Below, piece after piece: positions 1 through 9,523 of a stretch of 64,000 nt of DNA. Position numbers and translations under genes: made by a program. Below the pieces are notes generated by a model that saw only the letters and a list, made by a program, of their open reading frames with translations, was not told the origin of the DNA and did not search any database. This DNA is from Membranipora membranacea. Taxonomy: Eukaryota > Bryozoa > Gymnolaemata > Cheilostomatida > Membraniporidae. Every line of letters begins with the position of its first letter. Positions within the stretch are counted from its first letter, which is position 1. Location of the stretch: NCBI GenBank assembly GCA_914767715.1, contig OU612066.1, forward strand, positions 17,737,001-17,801,000. Direction: 5' to 3'.

Positions 1-1114
1 GGCAAGCCAATGGTTTTTCTCCGGTGTGTGTCATAATGTGCAATTTCAAGCTTTCTTGTCGACCACATCTATATGGGCATTGAGGGCAAGCGAATGGTAG
101 TTTTCCGGTGTGTGTCAGAATGTGCCTTTTGAACCTTCCATATTGGGCAGATCTATAAGGGCATTTGGGGCAGGCAAATAGTTTTTCTCCAGTATGTGTC
201 AGAATATGACTTCGCAAATTGCATTGTCGTGCGGTTCTGAAAGGTCATCTGTGACAAGCAAACGGTTTTTCTCCTGTGTGTGTCAGAATGTGCCTTTTCA
301 AATGTACTCGTTTTGAGGTTCTGAAATGACATTCTGTGCAAGCGAATTTTTTTCCATCAGTATGTGTCCTCATGTGGCGTGTCATTTCCGTTTTAGTCCT
401 GGAGGTAAATTTACAATATTTACACTTATTTTTGCCTCTCGAGTTGTTACAACTGGGGTTGGCAGGCGTTGCGGTGACTCCAGTAAGTAAACCATCCTGT
501 TCTTGGTTTGGAGGTGAGGTCGTCGAGGTATTATCATTCTCTATCTGCAGATCATTTGGAAGTTCAGGTTTCATCTGCAGTTCCTGAGGCTCACTCTCAT
601 CGAGATCATTGTCATAATCGCCTGGTTTTTCAACATCATCGTCAGTAGTTGCTGAGTATTCAGCGTCACTACTTAGGCTAGCATCAATATCTGAGGTACA
701 TTCAACCTTAATAGTACCCTCATGTGCTGCAGAGTCCATAAATGTTCTTGTATTAGATGTTAGATCATCACAAGACGACGCTGCATCGAGGACATCTGTT
801 ATCGGTATACTGACTGTATGGTTAGATGTTTCGGTCTCTTCCCCAGATTGATTGATACGGTAGTCTGTTTCCTGTGCGGCTTCAAATATACGAAATATCA
901 ATACTGTAAAATCATTACAATATTCAAGTGACAGAAGAGTGATAAGCTTAAAAAAATGGCCTGACTTATACAAGCTTCACATCTTGACTGAGACACAATG
1001 CAATTTACCTTTCACCGTAACATAATTTGGTGCAAATGATTAGATTATATACATCCTGCATTGCATTTCCCCCACATGTTCAGCTGTGAATACATTTTAG
1101 AGTGGATAATGTAT

Positions 1115-1139
1115 TATTTATTTATTTATTTATTTATTG
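1115..1139. repeat. TTTA microsatellite
   Basis: About six uninterrupted copies of the 4-bp unit TTTA lie in the intron between exon 2 and exon 3 of the degenerate zinc-finger gene. Confidence 0.9.
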
Positions 1140-1973
1140 AGGTTTTCTAAAAGTTTATGTGTACAGCTATCTCTTTCTAATATATAGTATCCCAGGATGC
1201 AACTTCCTGTAATCATGTAGGAGCATGGAATAAAAGACAAAGAGCATCTTGGTTACAGCAGGGAGAGTAGTTACATGCGCTGATGCCTAGATCCAAATCC
1301 TAGTATGCACAATTATATTTTTTGTCGAATATTACCTTTGATGAGATTCTTAAAATTGACTTCTAGCTGTTTCTGTATACTGAGAGATAGCCCACCATGT
1401 AGCGAGAGTACATCATTACTACCATCTCCAGACTTTGAGGCTAAGAATGCCACCTGGTATCCTTGTTGGCGCACAGACTCAACCTAGAGAAAGGAAATTA
1501 ATTACCACTTGGATTATATCATCCTTTCCTATTTCATCTCTCCCACAGACCTCCAGTTTATTAATTGAAACCATAGACTAAATAATAACCAAGACAAGAA
1601 ATGATATTGAAGATTAGCATTGGGGCACTGAGGCATTTAATTGTGGATGACATTAAGATATTTGATTGTGTGGTAGCAGTGATTTAATCGTTGATTTGCA
1701 CAGTCCAGATACCATATTTTCTTTTGGTAGCTTGATCAGTTTGAAAATTGCAAAAGATGTAGCAGCTTTGTTCTAATTTTCACCCATAAAGCTTTTTAAA
1801 AGAAAAAAACAACATCAGATTGATTCCAATAAGCTGCTATCAATTTACAAAATTAAGATCTGGTGAAAATGTGATCAAGTTATCAACACAAATTCTGGAC
1901 TGTGGACTTCAAATCAATGATAAAATCATCGCTAATTGCTACTTTCAAATTCGCGTATGTCACCAATTTTAGC

Positions 1974-2028
1974 TTAGCTTTGTCACTCCGCCACAGAATC
2001 GAAAAATGTGGCCACGAGACAAGGCTTA
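1974..2028. repeat. Imperfect hairpin of the TAGCCTTGTCAC family
   Basis: Two arms of about 22 bp (around 1974-1995 and 2007-2028) are imperfect reverse complements with the core GC(C/T)TTGTC. The same arm recurs at 15670, 16050, 17202 and 31630, so this is one member of a small dispersed hairpin family. No clear target duplication is visible here. Confidence 0.55.
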
Positions 2029-3194
2029 TTTTAGCTGTATACAGTATCATGTCTATGTTAAATATTAAGTATATAGTTTAAATTGCTAAGCCGCTCTTGT
2101 TATTCTTACATTATAGCATTGGGTTAGATACGGAGAGATGAGAAAGGTGCAAAACTCACTCCTGAGATAAGCTGATCGAAAATGTTGATAGCACTCGATC
2201 TGTGTCAGAACTTCTCTCCAATTCCATGGTGGTAACATTTATATCCTTGTCTACAATATAAAAATAGTGTTGGGCCCACAACTCCATCAAATAATTAGAT
2301 AGAGGACGTAAAGTATGAAGTGAGTATTTTAATGAATCTATAACTCAAATAACTTGTAGATAAAAATCTTCTTTATTTATCTGAATAACTTTCAGATTCG
2401 CATAATTATATCAATAGGTACTTTCATACAGCACCCATCTGATTTGACATCTGCGCTCCTTCCACCAGCCAATCGCAGCCAGCACGCTCGCACAACCTAG
2501 AATCAAAGCCTACTGCAAGGTTTTTGTCTCTGGCGATGTTAGAAATGTTTGGGGAAGGGGTCATTAGGAGGTCATGTGATATTTTGGGAGTCTGTGGCAA
2601 TTAACTTGTGACACATTTATACAAAACAAAACAGAAGAAAAATGCCCAAGTATTGATGAAAAATCTATTCAAGTAGTTGGATAGTTTTTCGGCATACAGG
2701 AGTAGAGGTAATCCGCTTGATTCTGAGGGCGCCTGTCCAGGTAGTCTACTGTATATAATATCTGAGTGGGTGATTTTCATTGTTTATGATTTTTATGATT
2801 GATTAATAAAAGTCTCTACTTTTTTCATCAAGCAAGAACTCTATAGGTGATAGGCAGAGCTAGCTAATGTTTCAGAATAATGTTATGATCCGTTCTTATG
2901 TTCAACTTTTATTGACTATATAACATGAACTCAATGACAATCTCCTACTGCTAATGAAAATTAAGTTACAATGTCAATAAAAAAAGAACAACAACGTAAT
3001 ATATTCAAAATTATCTTCCTTGTACTGGGTAGTATTCTGTGCTGCCGACACTGGTAAAGCGATGACAATTAGTTATTACTATTCTAGTGGCATCAAATTC
3101 ATATTATCCCTTTGGAACATCAAATCACATGATTTCTTCGTCCAAATTCACCAATGTAAAGGAATGCTTTGAAATAAAAAATAAACACGGAAAA

Positions 3195-4871
3195 TCACAG
3201 GGCTTTGGAGATTTGCCTTGTTGAGTAGCGCCTATGAACAATAGAGTTATCATTTCGTTTAGTTTTTGACAGAATCTTTTGAGGCTTGCCAGAATGTTTG
3301 GCACATATATGCCTCATTATAGTTTCTTTCTGAGTACTTCTAAAAGAACAGTATCCGCAACCAAATGGTTTGTTTCCGGTGTGAGTTCTCATGTGCCGTG
3401 TCACACTTTGTGATTGTGCGCTTCTAAAAGGGCAGTAAGGGCAAGCAAATGGTTTTTCTCCAGTATGTATCAGCATGTGTTTTTTCAAGTCTGTCTGGTT
3501 GGTACAACTATAGGAGCATTCAGGGCAAGCAAATGGTTTTTTGCCTTCGTGTCGCAGAATGTGTTTTCTCATATCTGTTTGTCGTGCACTTCTATGTGGG
3601 CATTCAGGGCAGGTAAATGGTTTTTCTTCCATATGTGTTCTCATATGGAGCGTCACACTTTGTTGGTCTATGCTTCTAAAAGAGCAGTATTTGCAAGCAA
3701 ACGGTTTTTCTCCGTGATGTGTCAGAATATGCATTTTCAAGTTTGCTTGTTTAGCGCTTCTATAAGAGCAGTCAGGGCAAACAAATCTCTTTTCCCCAAT
3801 ATGTGTGTCTATGTGGCGTGTCAGAACCGATTTATACCTGGCTGTAAATTCACAATATTTACAATTATATTTGTCTCTCGGGTGGTCAGAACTAGGGTTG
3901 GCGGACAATGTGGTGGTTTCAACAAGTAAGCCATCCTGTTCTTGGTTGGGAGGGGAGGCAGTTGAGGTATTATCATTCTCTAACTGCAGATCATTCTGAA
4001 GTTCGAGTTTGATCTGCAGTTCCTCATTCTGACTATTGTCCTGTATATCACCATCATTATACTGTTCTGGTTCATCAGCATCATTATCAGTAGTCGGTAA
4101 GTAATCAGCCTCACCAGTTAGGCTGACATCAAAATTGGCGGTGTATTCTACCTTAATTGTATCCACATGTGCTGCAAACTCCATTACTGTTCTTGTATTA
4201 GATGTTGTACCATCATGTGATGACACTGCAGCAAGGACATCTGTTACTGGTATACTGTCTGTATGGTTAGATGGTAGAGTATCTTTGGGAGACTGAATGA
4301 TACTGCAGTCTCCTTCCTGTGCGGCTTCTAATAAAAAAATATGAGGTAGGGATACAAGTGTCTGACTTAATGGAAAGCAGATTTAAAGCGATTAAATATA
4401 CTCAGTGAGTATAATTCAAATTTCATATTTCTAGTTTATCGCAACAAAATTTTATTTTTGTCCAAAATTACCTTTGATAAGATTTTTAAAATTGACTTCT
4501 AGCTGTTCCTGTATACTGTGAGAGAGTCCATCATGAAGTGAGAGTATATCGCTACTATCTTCACCAAACTTTGAGGCTAAGAAGGAGACATGGTATCCTT
4601 GTTTGCCCACAGACTCCACCTGGAGATAGAAACATATTGAGCCCTGAGAGCTGAACATCTTGTGAGAGACGCAGAATTTCCTCTCAGTACCAGCAGGGAG
4701 AATGGTACCAGTCAATTTGTTTTGTTACAAATCTAGCGATATAATGGTTACCTCTTGGTTACACAGGAAAAGTGACATACTCACCACTCCTGAGAGAAGC
4801 TGACTGATAAATGTTGATAGCACTTGTTCAGTGTAAGAACTTCCCTCTGCGTTCACGGTTGTAACATTCAT
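3195..4871 (-). CDS. C2H2 zinc-finger protein, seven fingers, three coding exons
   Basis: Exons are 4871-4785 (87 nt, ATG AAT GTT), 4619-4472 (148 nt) and 4324-3195 (stop at 3195-3197). Frames join exactly, giving 454 residues. Exons 1-2 (residues 1-78) form a compact segment containing STFISQLLSG and HVSFLASKFG that I do not recognise as a BTB, KRAB, SCAN or ZAD domain. Exon 3 has an acidic, Asp/Glu-rich linker, then seven fingers: CKYC..HIDTH, CPDC..HILTH, CKYC..HMRTH, CPEC..HILRH, CPEC..HMLIH, CPYC..HMRTH and CGYC..HICAKH, with mostly TGEKPFAC-like linkers. A sequence-specific DNA-binding nuclear role is expected from the family; targets are unknown. The 3-nt acceptor choice at 4324/4327 is open; AG before CCGCAC is the one shared with the sister copy. 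An acceptor-like TTGTTGTAG lies just 5' of the ATG, so an upstream exon is possible. A minus-strand AATAAA lies at 2908-2913, about 290 nt past the stop. Confidence 0.9.
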
Positions 4872-5880
4872 TCTTTGTCTACAACAACATATATTTTGCA
4901 ACCCCTGCCTCCCCTAGAAAGCTTAGCAAAAAGTTAGCTGAAAACACTATGATCGAATAATCCATGTCATATCAAGGAGTTAGAAGTCTAACTCCTCTAT
5001 CAACCTATTAGATACTAAGATAGTATTTTTAATTTTTACTCCTTAGGCCTGTATTTTTATTTTTTACAGACAAGTCAGTACATTATGACTTGTGTGGACT
5101 TGCATCAACTACATAAGGCCCGTGGGTAGAGGGCTCAAAGCTCAAACACTAGGACTCTCGACCATTTTACAAGCACCTTGCTTGCACAAACTGCAGAAGT
5201 CAGGTGGTGTGACTTAATAAATTTCCATATTTCATTCATTTTCTGTACAGTATTTTTTTCTTCACTTGAGGATTGACCAATGCAATTGGTTGTAACTCTT
5301 TTTTCAGATAGCTGATTGAGTTTTGACACTTATTTATGAAAAGTGTAACAACTTGAACAACTGTCATCTAAAACCCTAACAGAGAAGGCAATTCCATGTT
5401 GCATATCGCATTGTTACTAAGCTGATATCCAATCTTTGTCTTTGGTCATCATCAAGTAGGTCATGTATAATTTCTTTCATTAAAAAACTACCAGAACAAC
5501 CTGATCTCTCCTAGTTGAGTCACCAAAACCGAAAGTTCTCAAGTCGATTACTCAATCATTAATGTAACTACGTTTGAATGAACAAGGATTTTGAGCAATA
5601 TAATAATTTTTAAAGCATTTGAGTGTTAGCCTGACGTAATAATGATCGTGAAACTTGGAATCAACATTTCGTATCCACCAATAATATTATTGCAATACCA
5701 GAATTGACACCCATCAATCAAGCTGGCTTGATTTGTTGCTCCAAATTCGTAGGCAGGTCACAGCACAGCTCAGTAGACTGCAGCGGCATCCGATAATTGG
5801 ACCTCCAACACATGCCATGGCTAACGGCAGGCGCGCAAGCCAACTGAACAACCTCCTAACTGTCATTGGGTTCTGTTCGG

Positions 5881-5920
5881 CAGGGGGCAAGAGTATGGGG
5901 GGGCTCAGACTAGCATTGAG
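5881..5920 (+). repeat. Dispersed repeat with core GGGGGGGCTCAGACTAG
   Basis: The sequence CAAGAGTATGGGGGGGCTCA and the following GACTAG recur with few changes at 51381-51435 (plus) and 19980-20024 (minus). Three scattered copies, one inverted, indicate a dispersed repeat. Its full boundaries cannot be set from three short matches. Confidence 0.6.
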
Positions 5921-7499
5921 TTTCTCCCAAACTTGAAAAGCTAAACTCCCCTAGAGCAGAGTTTGAGCATTTTTGTGGGGTAGATAAAGATATTTAAAGT
6001 TTAAAAAACGGTCAATGCCAGATATCTCAGAAACAAAACAAAGTTATTAACAGGCCATCCAACCAATACAAGTCAATAAGCAATAGGCTTTGTTGCTTAC
6101 CCTATCTCTTCTCTTTTGCAACGCCTGTTTCTGAGAAAAATTACGCTTATGACGAACTGAGAGTTCTGATATCAATGGTACTGTTCCAGCTTCCAGCGCT
6201 GTGTAATGGGGAATATAAGTTGAACAGGAACTACAGATTAAACCTGAACGTCACAATGGTCAGTATATATAACCTGATGTTTCCCCAGTAATCTCAACCC
6301 ACAATCTTATGTTGAACCAGCTGATAAAGTATCAACATTTTTTTGGACATCAAACTCTGTACCGTAGCGCCAGAAAAGACAACAGGTCTGATCTACACAT
6401 TAGCAACTACTGTGAAAGCTCTACCGCTCATTAGAGCAACTCATTATGGCTTATCCTCAGTCACGCTATCTGCGAAAGCTCTCGTACGTCTTTTCTTTTA
6501 CAATATTGAGTTGCACTAAACCTAAATTGATCAAAATCAATTAGATAAATTAAATTCAAGTATAGGTCAACAAATGGTTTGATTTCATGTTGACCCACAA
6601 ACCTGTCAGTATAGCAATATTCCAGGTCTGTAAAAGCTTACAACCAATGATCTGCTAGTTTGATCACAAAATTGCTCTGAACTGTAATAGGTACTGTAAT
6701 GTTATGTATCATCAAACTTAACAGCCTCATACAAACACTCCGTAACAATCGCCAGAGCTCTGTACCCAAGTGCTGCACCGCAAAGAACGCGAATAGCTTT
6801 TTTTTGTCAAATATGCTATCTTGTTTTAGAGTCACACTACATTTTTGACTTCTTTCCTTTTATTCATTTAAAACTACTCCATTAAACCCAATGGGGCTGC
6901 GAGAGTTCCAATATTATCTTATTCTTATCTTTTCTTATCATTCTTTCAAATATTTTCTACTGATTTCAAGTGTGGAGTAAGACGGTGAGTCATGTTCTCA
7001 TGGAGCTCTTCGTTTTATATGACTTCAGCAATGCAGTGACCAGAAATTCAAAAAGCTGTCAGCCAGTTGTGTTATCAGCATGATGAACAGCAGGAGATTT
7101 TCTAGTGATTTATTAAAGTGATTGCTGGCTATTGCTCTACATCTCGAGATATTCAAATGCTTGTAGATTCATGCAAAAACTCTAAAAACGGGTTGAACAA
7201 AGTGTTTAACAATATTTAAAAAAATGCTGCAATTAAGCTATACAGTATTTCTGAAGTTTGGATTGTTGCGTTTGATGGTAAATGCAATTATAGAAGGAGA
7301 GGTCACGAGCATAAACATGTTTTACTTAATAGTCAACAATTAGCAGAACAAAGGGAGTCATTGTTATGCACAATGGATGTTGCATGTGAAACTGCATAGA
7401 TTTTCATTACACTTTTGCATAACATAATCTTACCAGATCATGTTCCCCATTGCTGCTATTTATGACTGGATGTAATTTAGTTCATGTATAGTTATTTAT

Positions 7500-7990
7500 C
7501 TGTTTAAAAAAATGGGGAAAGTGAGCAAGGTTTATTTAGTTCCTCTAACCGTAAATGATGAAAACCCTCCCAATCCCCGCAAAACAAGGATTGTCAAAAC
7601 AGGCTACATGTTGATGCTGTATGATGTTCAAAATTGTATGAGAAAGTTCAAAATAGAGCGATCAGAATTATTGTGTCTGCTCCAAAGAAATTTTCTGTCA
7701 CAACTGGTAGATCTCTTTTAAATTTACCTACACTACTAAGTAGGCGACAATATTTATTTCATAATTTTACTCATAAAAAAGTTGCAAAAAGCAAAGCTTC
7801 TAAGCATATCCTTAATCTAGTGCAAAAGTCCCGAAAACATAAACGATGTCTGAGAAGCAACTGTACTATTATTAAACCCTCATTCAAAACAAATTTTGGA
7901 AAATCAGCCCTTTTAAACTTACTTCACCAATTTACACTTAAACATAAATCCGCTAAAACTCTCCTGACTTTTGATTTACCTGGAACATGA
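7500..7990 (+). mobile_element. Fragment of the C-terminal end of a LINE reverse-transcriptase ORF
   Basis: The frame 7634-7990 (118 codons, stop TGA) reads VQNRAIRIIVSAPK and, further on, LPTLLSRRQYLF, followed by a basic tail. The VQNRA-R-I motif followed by an LP-x3-RR segment is typical of the region after the reverse-transcriptase domain in non-LTR retrotransposons of the Jockey/CR1 type. The preceding stretch from about 7500 shows related residues in another frame, so the copy is 5' truncated and frameshifted. No catalytic YADD-type motif or endonuclease is present. The exact family is uncertain. Confidence 0.6.
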
Positions 7991-9364
7991 TACAGTGAAC
8001 TTATAGATTGAACATTAATATCTTTACCCAACGTTTTTTTCTGCAGCTCATGCCTCATCAGCTCCTTAACTGCAACACTATTATCCGAACTTATTTTTTG
8101 TCAATACATAAATTACTCATACCCAATATTGTTACATGTTGTTCATTATAATTAACTCTGTGTTTAACTTGGTAGTAAGCTTGATATGTTTTTTTTTGCT
8201 GTTTTCGGAAGTCAGCAAGTTACTTATAATAGAATTCCTTTTGTTATCTGTACACTTTTAAGAAAACCTCTATAAATATATGAATAATTGTGATTTGTCA
8301 TAACTTGTTGAAAGAGGTGACAACTTTTGATAGTTACTTGTGAGTTTTTCTATCGGTGGTAGAAAATTCCCTTTATTTATATTTCGATAATACATACATA
8401 TTGCTGAATGGATTCAGTACTCTTCTGCTGTCAATGTAAACTTCCGCTTTTACTGAGGCATTGTTGATACTAAAGTAATCCAATAGGTATTTATAGTGAG
8501 AAACTGTTGAATGAGATTAACTGTGTTGTAGTCAGCCAGCAACAAAGTTTGTCAAGGGTTCTCTCATTCAAACCTCATTTCTAAAATCTTAGTCAAGTAG
8601 GTACAGTTGAATTCAAATTGAAAGCTAAGGAAAGACTACACATACCAGTAGGTACTGTGGTGTAACAGTCTCTGTGTCTCTGAGAACAAACTGATAGTCT
8701 GTCTGTGGCTCATCACAACATCATCATTTAGTTTAGCAGTGAGTGAGTTCATAAAATTACAAGAAGTAAAAGTGGTAGGTAAGTAAGAATTTACCACTGT
8801 TACTGTAACTTGTTGTTGTCACTGTTGTCTGCCTGTGCATTATTATAGTTGACTGTACTTTAATGCTCTTAGTCTAAGTCTCTTAGTTAGTCTTACCAAT
8901 GATGTATGTGAACAATAAAAAACTTGAAGTCAAATGTAACATTGGTATGCCTTGTGGTAGTAGGGCCAAGTAAGTACGTGTTTTAAGTAATCAAGCAAAA
9001 ATTATAAAACCTGGGCAAGATTTCAGATGAATAGATGTAAGTAAGCAGGTAATAAATGGTGTGCCGTTCTTTGTTACTTACTTACACCAAGTTACTCCTT
9101 CCTTTCTTACACTTACAGACCTTTAATTTTTCTGGACACATACTTATCTGTAAGCTGTTTTTTTCTGTATTTCTATTTATTGCGCACAACAGACTGTAAG
9201 CCTATACTGGTTAAACCAAAGGCAATGCACTACTCTCTGCTAATCATCTTCAAACATAGTGTACAGATTTGCCTGGTAGATAAAGATGGGATCAAATTTA
9301 TTATTATCATTATTTTATTTTAGGTCTGATAGGTGCACCTTTGCTTTCTATCTACTCAGCAGTG

Positions 9365-9433
9365 ATGCCCACGTTATTTACCGCTACTTTCAATCAAAAG
9401 AATAGCAGCAGATCTTATCGAAGAAACGAGTAG
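9365..9433 (+). other. Upstream in-frame mini-ORF in the zinc-transporter 5' leader
   Basis: An ATG at 9365 opens 22 codons that end at TAG 9431-9433, 90 nt before the ATG chosen for the transporter and in the same frame. If the leader includes this stretch, it would act as an upstream ORF that could reduce initiation at the main start. The transcript start is unknown, so this is an inference. Confidence 0.35.
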
Positions 9434-9523
9434 GAGTACTAGGCTACTCGAACTCAAATTATTTTCGCAGCACAACAATAATTGAGATCATTTGGAGAGT
9501 GCTATAACAAAAACGGTCACAAG

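Larger units (their letters stand above)
1..2242 (-). pseudogene. Degenerate C2H2 zinc-finger gene, tandem copy of the gene at 3195-4871, 3' end outside the window
   Basis: Three blocks on the minus strand match the exons of the downstream gene in order: 2242-2160 (exon 1), 1483-1336 (exon 2, 148 nt in both copies) and 879 to the left edge (exon 3). Splice dinucleotides are kept (donors GTGAGT and GTAATA, acceptors CTAG and AAG). Exon 3 encodes an acidic linker and C2H2 fingers with TGEKPFAC-type linkers. Three lesions separate it from its sister. The sister's start ATG reads ATA (2240-2242). Exon 1 is 83 nt instead of 87, so exon 2 would be read out of frame and meet a TAG. A TGA at 245-247 sits where the second zinc-ligand cysteine of the third finger should be, and the frame stays open beyond it to position 1. 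A shorter product from a later ATG (exon 3) could still be made. Young pseudogene is the best call; an assembly error or a variant allele is possible. Confidence 0.72.
4872..9364. other. Intergenic region between the zinc-finger gene and the zinc-transporter gene
   Basis: About 4.5 kb of AT-rich DNA. Apart from a dispersed GC-richer repeat near 5881 and a LINE remnant at 7500-7990 (both listed separately), I see no exon with a long open frame and sensible splice sites. An acceptor-like TTATTTTAG at about 9316-9324 may mark the start of the 5' untranslated exon of the transporter. Confidence 0.5.

Noticed and set aside
245-247. Selenocysteine at the UGA of the zinc-finger copy
   Set aside because: No SECIS evidence, and the same gene copy has two other inactivating changes, so nonsense decay is far more likely.
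3414-3929. A 171-codon plus-strand open frame opposite the zinc-finger array
   Set aside because: It is the antisense shadow of a tandem finger array, whose periodic sequence keeps the opposite frame open; no homology in its own right.
9181-9187. TGCGCAC, a match to the metal-response element core upstream of the zinc transporter
   Set aside because: A single 7-base degenerate match is expected by chance at this search length; no cluster of such sites near the start.
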